Assembly (NCBI GenBank): GCA_963816785.1
Contig: CAWFLL010000002.1
Location: 558,001-622,000, forward strand
Length of the DNA stretch: 64,000 bases
Direction of reading: 5' to 3'
Origin: VRUE01 sp963816785
GTDB lineage: Bacteria; Actinomycetota; Thermoleophilia; Solirubrobacterales; 70-9
In this document: in pieces, positions 52,386 through 60,650 of the stretch
Layout of the letters: every line of letters starts with the position of its first letter
Position numbering within the stretch: position 1 is the stretch's first letter
Made by a program: the position numbers and the translations under genes
The notes under the pieces: generated by a model
What the model was told of the DNA's origin: nothing
Database searches by the model: none
Seen by the model: the letters and a program-made list of their open reading frames with translations, nothing else

Positions 52386-54026
52386 ATGGGGTGGTCCCGC
52401 ATCAGGCACACCGTGCAGACAAGCGCCCTTCTGCTCCTCACGAGCGTCCTCGCCATCTCGGGGGCCGGCGCGCCCGCCGCTGCGGCCGACGAAGCCGCCT
52501 GGATGTACGACCCCAACGCCGTCGTCGAGGTGGACCTCGGGCTCTCGCAGGAAGAGATCGACGCCCTCGAAGCTGAACCCGACGAGTACCAGCCGGGGAC
52601 CTTCGAGCTGAAGGTGAAAGGAGTGCTGAAAGGCCCGGACCTGGGCGATGTGGGGATCCGCCTCAAGGGGGGACTTGGATCGTTCCGCCCGCTCTCGGAA
52701 AAGGCGGCGTTCAAAATCAAGTTCAACGAGTACACCAAACAGACTTTCTTCGGGCTCAAAAAGCTGACCCTCAACAACATGGTCCAGGACCCGTCGATGC
52801 TGCACGAGACCCTGACCTACGAACTGTTCCGGGCGCTCGACCTGCCGGCGTCGCGGACCGGATACGCGTTCGTCCGCCTCAGCGGCGTCGAGTACGGCCT
52901 CTACCTCAACATCGAGACCCTCGATTCGATCTCCCTGCCGCGGTGGTTCGAATCGACCCAGCACCTATACGAGGCCGATGCGCCCGGCCTCGACGTTGCG
53001 CCGGAAAATGCCGACAAATTCGAGGTCGACGAGGGTGACGACGAAGAGCTCGCCGACCTGGAGGCGCTGATCGCGGCTGCCGACGACGATGAAGGCGACT
53101 GGTCCGACGGGATGGCCGCCGCCGCGGACCTCGAGGAGATGACCCGGATGTGGGCGGTCGAGCGCTACGTCGGGCACTGGGACGGGTATGCAGGCGTCGC
53201 CGCTCCCTTCAGGCCCAACAACTACTACCTCCACAGCGACGATGCCGGATTGTTCACGATGCTCCCCTGGGGCACCGACCAGACCTGGGACACGCGCGTC
53301 GAATTCGACGAGGAAGCCGGTGGCCTGCTGTTCAACCGCTGCCTCGCCGACGCGAGCTGCAACGCGCTGTACGTCGATGCACTGGAAGAAGTGCAATCGG
53401 CAGTTGGCCCACTCGCCCTCGACTCACACGCCGCCGCGCGCTCCGAGCTGCTCAGGGCCTGTCAGGCCCTGGAAACCGAGCCCCGGCGCGAATACTCGGC
53501 CGTCGAGATCGAGGAAGGCGTCGAGGATGCGCGGGAGTTCATCGCCGAGCGCCCCGAAGAACTTGCCGATTGGCTTGAATCGCCGGCCGCAGGACCGCCG
53601 GCCGAGGGTCAGCCGATACCGCCGGGCAACGACCCGTGTTCGCCCCCGGAGCCCCCACAGCCGGGGCCGGAGACAGGCTCGACATCGAATGCGAACCTGA
53701 ACTCGCCGCAGCCTGGCCGCAGGCTGTGGATCGGACCATCGCGCGCGGCCGGCGCCGTCGTCTCCACCCACTTCAACGTGCCTGAGGCCGGCAGGGCGAC
53801 GCAGCGGGTCACAACCAGGATCGACGGCCGCCGGTCGACCGTCTGCGCCGCGAACGAGAAACGCCGCCGGGCAGGGCTGCTGATCGTTCGCTGCCGCATA
53901 TCGGACCGGGCGATCAGCCTGCTCGAATCGAGGCCGCTTCGGCTCAAGGTGAGGGCGGGCTTCATCGCTGACGATGGCGGCTCGACATTCGACACCCGCC
54001 GGTTGACGCTCCCCAGACGCCCATAG
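52386..54026 (+). CDS. Secreted CotH-like protein kinase-fold protein
   Basis: The 546-residue protein begins with a signal peptide (SRIRHTVQTSALLLLTSVLAISGAGAPAAAADEA). The body is CotH-like: VEVDLGLSQEEIDALEAEP, DVGIRLKGGLGSFRPLSEKAAFKIKFN, FFGLKKLTLNNMVQDPSMLHETLTYELFRALDLPASRTGYAFVRLSGVEYGLYLNIET, and FTMLPWGTDQTWD. CotH proteins are atypical kinases of spore coats in Bacillus and adhesins in fungi. Many bacterial relatives are secreted and unstudied. A Pro-rich linker and a C-terminal domain of about 110 residues (PGRRLWIGPSRAAGAVVSTHF to SRPLRLKVRAGFIADDGG) follow and may bind the envelope. Base composition is slightly less GC-rich at third positions than its neighbours. Confidence 0.85.
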   Translation: MGWSRIRHTVQTSALLLLTSVLAISGAGAPAAAADEAAWMYDPNAVVEVDLGLSQEEIDALEAEPDEYQPGTFELKVKGVLKGPDLGDVGIRLKGGLGSFRPLSEKAAFKIKFNEYTKQTFFGLKKLTLNNMVQDPSMLHETLTYELFRALDLPASRTGYAFVRLSGVEYGLYLNIETLDSISLPRWFESTQHLYEADAPGLDVAPENADKFEVDEGDDEELADLEALIAAADDDEGDWSDGMAAAADLEEMTRMWAVERYVGHWDGYAGVAAPFRPNNYYLHSDDAGLFTMLPWGTDQTWDTRVEFDEEAGGLLFNRCLADASCNALYVDALEEVQSAVGPLALDSHAAARSELLRACQALETEPRREYSAVEIEEGVEDAREFIAERPEELADWLESPAAGPPAEGQPIPPGNDPCSPPEPPQPGPETGSTSNANLNSPQPGRRLWIGPSRAAGAVVSTHFNVPEAGRATQRVTTRIDGRRSTVCAANEKRRRAGLLIVRCRISDRAISLLESRPLRLKVRAGFIADDGGSTFDTRRLTLPRRP

Positions 54027-54048
54027 GCTTGCAAGGGACGCCGCGCCT

Positions 54049-54054
54049 TAGAGT
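54049..54054 (+). promoter_or_regulatory. Predicted -10 box (TAGAGT) for polA
   Basis: TAGAGT ends 8 bases before ATG 54063 and overlaps the alternative TTG start at 54054, arguing for the ATG. A TTGCAA 14 bases upstream is a poor -35. Confidence 0.45.
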
Positions 54055-54062
54055 TGGCGCCG

Positions 54063-56711
54063 ATGGCAGCTGAGAAGCCCGGCGACGCCGCGGACAGGCC
54101 TGAGCTCTTCCTCCTCGACGGGAACTCGCTCGCCTACCGGGCGTTCTTCGCGCTGCCGGAGTCGATCGCGACCGCCGACGGGCGGCCGACCAACGCGATC
54201 TACGGGCTCGCCTCGATGCTGGGGAAAATTGTCGTCGAGCACAGGCCGGCCGGCGTCGTGGTCGCCTGGGACGCGGGGATGTCGGGACGGGAGAAGACCT
54301 ATGACCTCTACAAGGCCCAGCGCCCGCCCCGGCCCGACCTCCTGCGGGAGCAGTGGCCGCACCTGATGCCGCTGGTCGAGGCGTTCGGCTACACCAACGT
54401 CAAGGTCGAGGGCTATGAGGCCGACGACGTGATCGGCTCGCTGGCGCGCCGCGCGCAGGAGGAGGGAATCCCGGTGATGGTCGTCTCCGGCGACCGCGAC
54501 GTCTACCAGCTGGTCGGCGACGGAGTCCGGGTGATGACGACCTCCCGCGGGGTCACCGAGACCAAGATCTATGACCGCGACGGGGTGATCGAGCGCTACG
54601 GGGTGCCGCCGGAGCTGGTCACCGACCTGATCGGCCTCAAAGGCGACACCTCCGACAACATCCCCGGCGTGCCCGGGATCGGCGACAAGACGGCGGCCCA
54701 GCTGCTGCAGGAATTCGGGTCGCTGGAGGAGGTCCTCGCCAACGTCGAGAAGGTCTCCGGGGCAAAGCGCAAGCAGAACCTCATCGAGCACGCCGACGAC
54801 GCCCGGGTCTCGAAGCAGCTGGCGACGCTGCAGTTCGACGTCGAGACCGGGATCGAGCTGAGCGAGGTGATGGGCGCCCGACCCAACCGCAGCACCCTGC
54901 GCGAGTTCATGCGCGAGTTCGAGCTGCGGGCGGTGATGGAGCGGCTCGAGGAGGGGCTGCCGGATGACGAGGCCGTCCCCGGCCGCAGCGTCGAGACCGA
55001 GCTCGAGGTCGAGGTCGTCGAGGGGACGCCGGAGGACCTCCGGGAGGGCGGCGCCGCGATGGCAATCGCGGGCGACCGCTGGGCGGCGGCGCAGGGCGAC
55101 CGGATCGTCGGCGGCACCTCCACCCTCGACGTGCTGGCCGTCGCCCTCGGCGACCGTCCGTTGACCGGGCACGACCTGAAGTCACTCGGGGGCGGCCGCC
55201 ACGGGCTGCTCGCCGCCGCCGCCCGCGAGGGAGTCGACTTGGAGCTGGCCCACGACACGATGCTCGCCGCCTACCTGCTCGAGCCGCAACGGCGAACCTA
55301 CGAGCTGACCGAGCTGGTGGCGGACGCGGGGATCGGCCTGGCAGCGGTGGGGGAGGGGAACGGCGCCGATTCCGGGGAGGGGCAGCTCTCCCTCGGACAG
55401 GAGCCCGAGGCCGGCCTGGACCCTGGGGAGGAGGCACGCCTGGTGGCAGCCCTCGCCGACGCGCAGCGCCCCCGCATCGAGGAGCTCGAGCTGGAGCAAC
55501 TGCTCGACGAGGTCGAGCTGCCGCTTGTCCATGTCCTGGCGGCGATGGAGCGGGAGGGCCTGAAGCTCGACGCCGAGCGGCTGGCCGAGGTCGGGGCCGG
55601 CTTCGGCGAGCGGATCGCGACGCTGGAGAAGGAGATCTTCGAGCTCGCCGAGGAGGAGTTCACGATCGGCTCCCCGCAGCAGGTCGGCCATATCCTCTTC
55701 GAGAAGCTGGGGCTGACCCGAAAGCGCCGGGGCAAAACGGGGTTTTCGACAGACGCCCGGGTCCTGGCCCAGATCCGGGACGAGCACCCGATCGTCGAGA
55801 AGATCGAGAGCTGGCGCGAGCTGACCAAGCTCAAGAACACCTATCTCGACTCGCTGCCCGACCTGATCGATCCCGAGACGGGCCGAGTCCACACCACCTT
55901 CAACCAGGCCTCGACCACGACCGGCCGCCTCTCGAGTACGAATCCCAACCTGCAGAACATCCCGATCCGGACCGAGATCGGCCGCCCCGTCCGCGCCTGC
56001 TTCGTCGCCGAGCGCGGGGCCCGCCTCCTCTCCGCCGACTACAGCCAGGTCGAGCTGCGGGTCCTCGCCCACGTCGCCGACGAGGAGGTCCTGAAAGAGA
56101 TCTTCGCGGCCGGCGAAGACGTCCACGCCGCCACCGCCGCCGAGGTCTTCGGGATCTCCCGGGACGAGATCGACGTCGGCCAGCGCTCGAAGGCGAAGAT
56201 GGTCAACTTCGGGATCGTCTACGGGCTCACGGGCTTCGGGCTCGCCGACCGCCTCAACATCCCCCGCAAGGAGGGCGAGGAGTTCGTCGCCCGCTACCTG
56301 GAGCGATTCCCCGCTGTCCGCTCCTTCCGGGAGGAGGTGGTCGAGCGCGCTCAGGCCGACGGATACGTCCGCACCCTGATGGGCAGGCGCCGCCCGATCC
56401 CGGAGCTGCGCTCCAGCAACCCCAACACCCGGAGGCTGGGCGAGCGCCTGGCGGTGAACACCGTCATCCAGGGCACCGCCGCCGACATCATCAAGGTGGC
56501 GATGGTCCGTTGCCAGCGGGCCCTGGCAGAGGCGGCATCGAAGACCCGGCTCGTCCTCCAAATCCACGACGAGCTGCTGTTCGAGGGCCCGTCCGGGGAG
56601 ATGGACAGCGCGGTCGAGCTGGTGCGGCGCGAGATGTGCGCCGCCTACCAGCTCGACCCGTCGCTGGAGGTCGACATCGGCGTCGGCAAGGACTGGCTCG
56701 ACGCCAAGTAG
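54063..56711 (+). CDS. polA: DNA polymerase I
   Basis: PolA fills gaps and removes primers. The 882-residue protein has an intact N-terminal 5'-3' exonuclease (FLLDGNSLAYRAFFALP, VVVSGDRDVYQLV-like VMVVSGDRDVYQLVGDGV, LIGLKGDTSDNIPGVPGIGDKTAAQLLQEFGSLEEVLANV). The middle exonuclease-like domain (EVEVVEGTPEDLREGGAAMAIAGDRWAAAQGD) lacks the acidic DEDD residues, so proofreading is probably absent, as in Taq and mycobacterial Pol I. The polymerase domain has LLSADYSQVELRVLAHVADEE, RSKAKMVNFGIVYGLTGFGLADRL and the catalytic QIHDELLFEGP. It ends in a hairpin over the stop codon. Confidence 0.97.
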   Translation: MAAEKPGDAADRPELFLLDGNSLAYRAFFALPESIATADGRPTNAIYGLASMLGKIVVEHRPAGVVVAWDAGMSGREKTYDLYKAQRPPRPDLLREQWPHLMPLVEAFGYTNVKVEGYEADDVIGSLARRAQEEGIPVMVVSGDRDVYQLVGDGVRVMTTSRGVTETKIYDRDGVIERYGVPPELVTDLIGLKGDTSDNIPGVPGIGDKTAAQLLQEFGSLEEVLANVEKVSGAKRKQNLIEHADDARVSKQLATLQFDVETGIELSEVMGARPNRSTLREFMREFELRAVMERLEEGLPDDEAVPGRSVETELEVEVVEGTPEDLREGGAAMAIAGDRWAAAQGDRIVGGTSTLDVLAVALGDRPLTGHDLKSLGGGRHGLLAAAAREGVDLELAHDTMLAAYLLEPQRRTYELTELVADAGIGLAAVGEGNGADSGEGQLSLGQEPEAGLDPGEEARLVAALADAQRPRIEELELEQLLDEVELPLVHVLAAMEREGLKLDAERLAEVGAGFGERIATLEKEIFELAEEEFTIGSPQQVGHILFEKLGLTRKRRGKTGFSTDARVLAQIRDEHPIVEKIESWRELTKLKNTYLDSLPDLIDPETGRVHTTFNQASTTTGRLSSTNPNLQNIPIRTEIGRPVRACFVAERGARLLSADYSQVELRVLAHVADEEVLKEIFAAGEDVHAATAAEVFGISRDEIDVGQRSKAKMVNFGIVYGLTGFGLADRLNIPRKEGEEFVARYLERFPAVRSFREEVVERAQADGYVRTLMGRRRPIPELRSSNPNTRRLGERLAVNTVIQGTAADIIKVAMVRCQRALAEAASKTRLVLQIHDELLFEGPSGEMDSAVELVRREMCAAYQLDPSLEVDIGVGKDWLDAK

Positions 56712-56730
56712 CCGGGGGTTGCCCGGCTAC
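56708..56730. terminator. Hairpin between convergent polA and secreted-protein genes
   Basis: A perfect 9-bp stem GTAGCCGGG / CCCGGCTAC closes the loop GGTTG and includes the polA stop. It stands between convergent genes and could end both transcripts; there is no U run. Confidence 0.55.
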
Positions 56731-56748
56731 CGGTGGCGCCGGGTTGTC

Positions 56749-57366
56749 CTAGGCCGGAGGCAGCACCGCGACCTTCTCGAAGAAGGCGTTGCCGTCGGTC
56801 AGCTCGAGCCTGGCGCGCACGACGATCGCACCCTCGACGAGCTGGGCGATGCACCGGTCGGAGCGGTCATCGCCGCGCCCGGGATCGTCGCCGTCGTCTC
56901 CTGGGTGATCCTCGCCGGGCTCGTCGGCCTCGCCCTGATCGTCCCCGTGATCGTCCGGGCGGTCCGCATGGTCATCGCCGCCCTCGTCACCCTCGTGACC
57001 GGGTTCCGAATTGTCATCGTCCCGACCGGAGTCGCCCCCGTCCCGACCGGAGTCCGAGGCGGTGGCGCGGCCGCCATGGCGCCGGTGTCGGCGGAGATCG
57101 AGGCGGTGATCCCCGTCCTCGTCGCATCGGACATGGGTGCGCCCGGTGACGAGACCGGCGATTTCGCCGCCTTCGGTGAGATCGACTGTGAGCAGGCCGG
57201 TCCCTGGGTCGAATGATTTGATCGTGCCGGCCGGGTCGCTGTTGCCGTGATGGTGGCCGTTGTGGCCGATGCCGATAGCCGGGATCGCGAGCAATGCCAG
57301 CGCGCCGAGCGCGACCGCGATCAGAAGCCTGCCGGGCAGTGCCCGAATGCCGCGTTGACCTCTCAT
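56749..57366 (-). CDS. Secreted Asp/Gly/His-rich protein, DUF5666-like
   Basis: The 205-residue product has a signal peptide (LLIAVALGALALLAIPAIGIGHN) after a basic MRGQRGIRALPGR. It then has a small beta unit (AGTIKSFDPGTGLLTVDLTEGGEIAGLVTGRTHVRCDED) like DUF5666, a long Asp/Gly/Glu-rich disordered stretch with DDHADRPDDHGDD-type runs, and a closing block (AQLVEGAIVVRARLELTDGNAFFEKVAVL). A strong AAGGAGG ribosome-binding site stands 4 bases before the ATG, which is rare in this window. It is 67 bases downstream of the sigma factor gene on the same strand and is probably co-expressed with it. Confidence 0.75.
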   Translation of the reverse strand: MRGQRGIRALPGRLLIAVALGALALLAIPAIGIGHNGHHHGNSDPAGTIKSFDPGTGLLTVDLTEGGEIAGLVTGRTHVRCDEDGDHRLDLRRHRRHGGRATASDSGRDGGDSGRDDDNSEPGHEGDEGGDDHADRPDDHGDDQGEADEPGEDHPGDDGDDPGRGDDRSDRCIAQLVEGAIVVRARLELTDGNAFFEKVAVLPPA

Positions 57367-57433
57367 GGTTCCTCCTTTTGGGTGTGACGCTTCGATGGAC
57401 CTCGGAGGCGTCAACCCGAGGGGCAGGTGAAGA

Positions 57434-58900
57434 TCACGGTGTCGGCTCGTCGCTCCCGCCTGAGACTGACGATCCCGACCCGGACCCGGGCTCCAACTCG
57501 GTTCCCGGGCCGGGGCCGGAGCTGTCACCGTCACCACCATCGCCGTCCGGTTCCTCGACGGGCTCCGACTCGCTCGGGACCGGTCCGCCGCCATCGCCGC
57601 CGCGAACCTCTGTGCCCCCTCCGGGCCCGCTGCGGTCGTCCCCGCCGCCTCCGGACCCGCTGCGGTCGTCGCCTCCCTCGCCCCCGCCGGGCTCGGTCGC
57701 CTCACCGGAGCCACCGGAGTGGCCTGAGCCGCCCGAGCGGCCGCCGTGCCGGTCCTCGGCGCCGTCGCGGTCGTCACCGCCGCCGGGCCCCGAGTTCCCG
57801 CCGACGGTGCCGGGCCCGCTGCCGCGCGAATCGTCCTCGCCACCGCGCCCGGCCTCGATCCCGTGGCGGCCGCTGTGTCCCGGCCCGGAGTGGTCATCCG
57901 GGGCGAGCTCCCGAGCAACGTCTCCGCCACCGTGGCGATCGTCATCGGCGTCGCCGCCGCTGGACCCAGGCCCGAGATTGCGATCCCCATCATGATCGTC
58001 GCCCGGCTCGGAGCCCGGCGTCGCGTCATCGGACGGTGGAGGGAGATCCGCGGGCGCCTGGAATCCGTGCCCGGAGGTTTTCTCAGTCTGTACCGTCGCC
58101 GCATTGGCCCTGCCGCCGTTGCCGTGGTTCCCCTGGAGGGCGATTCCGGTGCCAACCGAACCGGCGAGGATCGCGGCGACTGCGCCCGCTTTCAGCGCTG
58201 TTCCCGCCCCGGCTCCACCGGCGGCTCCACCTGCCGCCAGCACCCCGGCCGCACCGGCCCCGGCGCCGGCGGTCGCTTCGGGGCCCTGCTCGAGCAGAAG
58301 CCTGAGAATCGGAAGCGGCAACAGCACGCCCACGCCGTCGCGCAGCGCCTGGCGGGCGCGGAAGATCGCCTGGCGGGCGGCGCCGCCGCTGAGGCCGAGC
58401 GCGGCGGCGATCTCCTCATGGCTGAGGCCCTCGAGCTCCCGCATCACTATCGCCGCCCGTTGCCGCTCCGGCAGCGCGTGCAGCCGCTCGATCAGTTCCC
58501 TCAGCTCCTCGCGCTGCTCGGCCTCCGCAGCCACGCTGCGGCCGGCCGCTATCGTCTCCTCCAGGATCTCGGGAGTCGGGGGCCTGTCACGGAGGTCGTT
58601 GAGTGCCGTGTTGCGGACGATCCGGTACAGCCAGGGCCGCAGCTCGATCTCCGCGCCATCGTTGTGGCGCATCGCCAGCAGCGCCTTTGAGAAGGCGTCC
58701 TGAGTGACGTCCTCCGACCGTGAGCCGACGATCGCTGCCGCATAGCGGGTCAGCGGCCTGCCGTGGCGCCGCACGATCTCCTCGAAGGCCGTCTCGTAGC
58801 CTTCGCGGACAAGCGTCACCAGGCGCCGGTCCGGCTGGGTGCGCAAGGCCGGCCCCAGGAAGAAGCGCGATGCGAAGACTTCTGTGGGCGGTGGTGGCAT
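57434..58900 (-). CDS. ECF sigma factor fused to a membrane anchor and long outside tail
   Basis: The 488-residue protein begins with sigma region 2 (TAFEEIVRRHGRPLTRYAAAIVGSRSEDVTQDAFSKALLAMR, residues about 37-78, then WLYRIVRNTALNDLRDR). Sigma region 4 has a helix-turn-helix (LPERQRAAIVMRELEGLSHEEIAAALGLSGGAARQAIFRARQAL, about 143-186). A Gly/Ala-rich hydrophobic stretch (about 205-255, core GAVAAILAGSVGTGIAL) is a likely membrane segment. The remaining 230 residues are Gly/Asp/Ser/Pro/His-rich and would lie outside the cell. No separate anti-sigma gene is present. The tail may hold or sense the factor, as in other ECF groups with fused C-terminal extensions. Confidence 0.87.
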   Translation of the reverse strand: MPPPPTEVFASRFFLGPALRTQPDRRLVTLVREGYETAFEEIVRRHGRPLTRYAAAIVGSRSEDVTQDAFSKALLAMRHNDGAEIELRPWLYRIVRNTALNDLRDRPPTPEILEETIAAGRSVAAEAEQREELRELIERLHALPERQRAAIVMRELEGLSHEEIAAALGLSGGAARQAIFRARQALRDGVGVLLPLPILRLLLEQGPEATAGAGAGAAGVLAAGGAAGGAGAGTALKAGAVAAILAGSVGTGIALQGNHGNGGRANAATVQTEKTSGHGFQAPADLPPPSDDATPGSEPGDDHDGDRNLGPGSSGGDADDDRHGGGDVARELAPDDHSGPGHSGRHGIEAGRGGEDDSRGSGPGTVGGNSGPGGGDDRDGAEDRHGGRSGGSGHSGGSGEATEPGGGEGGDDRSGSGGGGDDRSGPGGGTEVRGGDGGGPVPSESEPVEEPDGDGGDGDSSGPGPGTELEPGSGSGSSVSGGSDEPTP

Positions 58901-59026
58901 CTACTCGTTGATCGGCAGTTCCACTTGGTGATATGACAGCAGGCGCCGTCGCTCCCGGCGGACATTTGATGGAACACGCGTCCAGACAAAAGATCACGCC
59001 AGGCGTCGGAGGAAGGCCGAACCACC

Positions 59027-59465
59027 GTGGATAGAGGTGTTGCGGTCCTGCTCACCGGCAACCGCCGGCGGCCTGATCGCGCTGCAGGCGCCGATCAACG
59101 CGGGCCTCGGCAAAGCGACCGGAAGCCTCCCGGCGGCGCTGATCTCGTTCATCGTCGGCACTATCGCGCTCGCCGCGATCGTCATCCTCAGCGGCAAGGC
59201 GGGCGGCCTGACCTCGACCGGCGACGTCAGCTGGTACTACCTGATCGGGGGGCTTCTGGGAGCTGTCTACGTCGCCAATGCCCTGATCACGGTCTCGACG
59301 ATCGGCGCGGGCGGTGTCGCCGCCGCGACGGTCGCCGGCCAGCTCGCCGCCTCGGTCGCGATCGACCGGCTGGGCCTATTCGGCCTCGACGAGATCCCGC
59401 TGACGCCGGAGCGAGTGCTCGGCGTGCTCCTGCTGTTCGTCGGCACCGTGCTGGTCGTCCGCTGA
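59027..59465 (+). CDS. DMT-superfamily (YdcZ/DUF606-like) transporter (one apparent frameshift)
   Basis: The product is about 145 residues with five membrane segments. After a break near 59057 the frame reads ATAGGLIALQAPINAGLGKATGSLPAALISFIVGTIALAAIVI, the signature of the YdcZ/DUF606 branch of drug/metabolite transporters, then YLIGGLLGAVYVANALITVSTIGAGGVAAATVAGQLAASVAIDRLGLFG. GTG 59027 (VDRGVAVLLT) in another frame gives the missing first segment, so one extra base is likely. Without correction TTG 59037 is the only start. DUF606 proteins often act as pairs; only one is here. It overlaps the opposite gene by 90 bases. Confidence 0.75.
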
Positions 59466-60575
59466 GGGCCGCGCGAACTCAAGCGGAGCGATCCGCAGGT
59501 AGTGGCCGAACGACCAATCGACGAAGTGCCTGGAGCCGAGCAGGCGGATCATCGGACCCAGCAGCCGCGGGGGAATCCTCGGGACGAGTCGCTGGACGCG
59601 CAGCAGCCAGCGGAACTTCCACTCGTGGGCGTCGTTGAACCGGGCATAACGAGTGGCGGCTTCCTCACGGCCCTGGCGCCCTTCGACGACCTTGCGCAGC
59701 TCGCGCCCCAGAGCGATCGCGAAGTAGAAGGCCGTCCTGATTCCCTCGGCCGTCAGAGGCAGGCAGTGGCCGGCCGAGTCGCCGACGAAGAAGACGCCGC
59801 CCTCGGTCGCGCGGCGCAGTTTGTGGGGAATCCAGTTGCCCTGGTAGCGGACCCGGTCGCGTTCCAGGTCCTCGGCCAGCAGCTCGGTCGTCTCGCGGAT
59901 ATGGAACCGGGGGTCGAAGGACCCGACGCCGATTCGCAACTCGTCCCCGGCGGGGAACGACCAGCCGTAGCCCGCGGGGACGTAGCGGCGGTCGATCCAG
60001 ATCTCCATCTCCGTGCCGCTGCCACCGGGATGCACCTCGAGCCCCCGCGAGAGCGGGGCGTCGGGCGGCTGGTAGCCGTCGCCGTTGGCCAGGACCCGCC
60101 GCCAGCCCAGCGCGTCGACGACGAGGGGCGAGGTGAGAACGCCGCGGTCGGTGTCTACGGCGATCGCGCCGTCGCCGTTGGCCGGCCTCGACCGCCAGTT
60201 CACCTTCGCGGTCTCGAAGCGAGCGTCGCAGTCCTTCCACAGCAGCCGGCACAGCTCGCGGTAGTCGAAGGTCGAGAACGACCAGGGGAGTGGGTAGCTC
60301 TTGGTCCCGTGCGGCGTGTGGATCAGCAGCGAATCGAAGCGCTGCCGCTCGGCCTCGAGCAGGCCGGTCACGCGCAGCCAGTCGGTGGGGATGCCACAGG
60401 CGGAGGTCTGGCGCTCGCCGATCTCATAGCGGTCGATCACCATCACCGAGGCGCCGGAATCCGCCAGCTCCCTGGCAACAGCCAGACCGGCGAAGCTCGC
60501 TCCGCAGATCAGTACGTCATAGCTTCCGTCGAGCGGGGTCCTCTCGTCCCCACGCTTTGTCGCCCGCACCGGCAT
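59376..60575 (-). CDS. Geranylgeranyl reductase-family flavoprotein
   Basis: The 399-residue protein has an FAD-binding Rossmann motif (YDVLICGASFAGLAVARELADSG), the PxxYxWxFP-like motif of the family in VPAGYGWSFPAGDELRIGVGSF, and the second FAD block FFVGDSAGHCLPLTAEGIRTAFYFAIALG. Such enzymes reduce isoprenoid side chains of lipids, quinones or pigments, or are halogenase relatives. Substrate is not predictable. The last 30 residues (DDQHGADEQQEHAEH) are antisense to the DMT gene and may be a recent read-through. The start follows a TACCCT box at leaderless distance. Confidence 0.85.
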   Translation of the reverse strand: MPVRATKRGDERTPLDGSYDVLICGASFAGLAVARELADSGASVMVIDRYEIGERQTSACGIPTDWLRVTGLLEAERQRFDSLLIHTPHGTKSYPLPWSFSTFDYRELCRLLWKDCDARFETAKVNWRSRPANGDGAIAVDTDRGVLTSPLVVDALGWRRVLANGDGYQPPDAPLSRGLEVHPGGSGTEMEIWIDRRYVPAGYGWSFPAGDELRIGVGSFDPRFHIRETTELLAEDLERDRVRYQGNWIPHKLRRATEGGVFFVGDSAGHCLPLTAEGIRTAFYFAIALGRELRKVVEGRQGREEAATRYARFNDAHEWKFRWLLRVQRLVPRIPPRLLGPMIRLLGSRHFVDWSFGHYLRIAPLEFARPSADDQHGADEQQEHAEHSLRRQRDLVEAE

Positions 60576-60583
60576 CAGGCCTG

Positions 60584-60589
60584 AGGGTA
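60584..60589 (-). promoter_or_regulatory. Predicted -10 box (TACCCT) for the GGR-like gene
   Basis: On the minus strand TACCCT ends 8 bases before the ATG (complement of 60573-60575). This supports the 399-residue start over longer frames. Confidence 0.45.
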
Positions 60590-60650
60590 TCGGCCTGAGG
60601 GTGGGTTCCGGCGGGAGCCGAGCGGGCAGGAACCTGTAATCATTGCCGCC

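Noticed and set aside
55735..55750. Palindrome CAAAACGGGGTTTTCG in polA as an inserted element
   Set aside because: It encodes GKTGFSTD, a normal conserved Pol I block, so it is ordinary coding sequence.
57294..57995. A Pro/Ser-rich 233-codon plus-strand frame
   Set aside because: It is antisense to the low-complexity Gly/Asp/Ser tail of the sigma factor; Gly and Ser codons read as Pro and Ser on the other strand.
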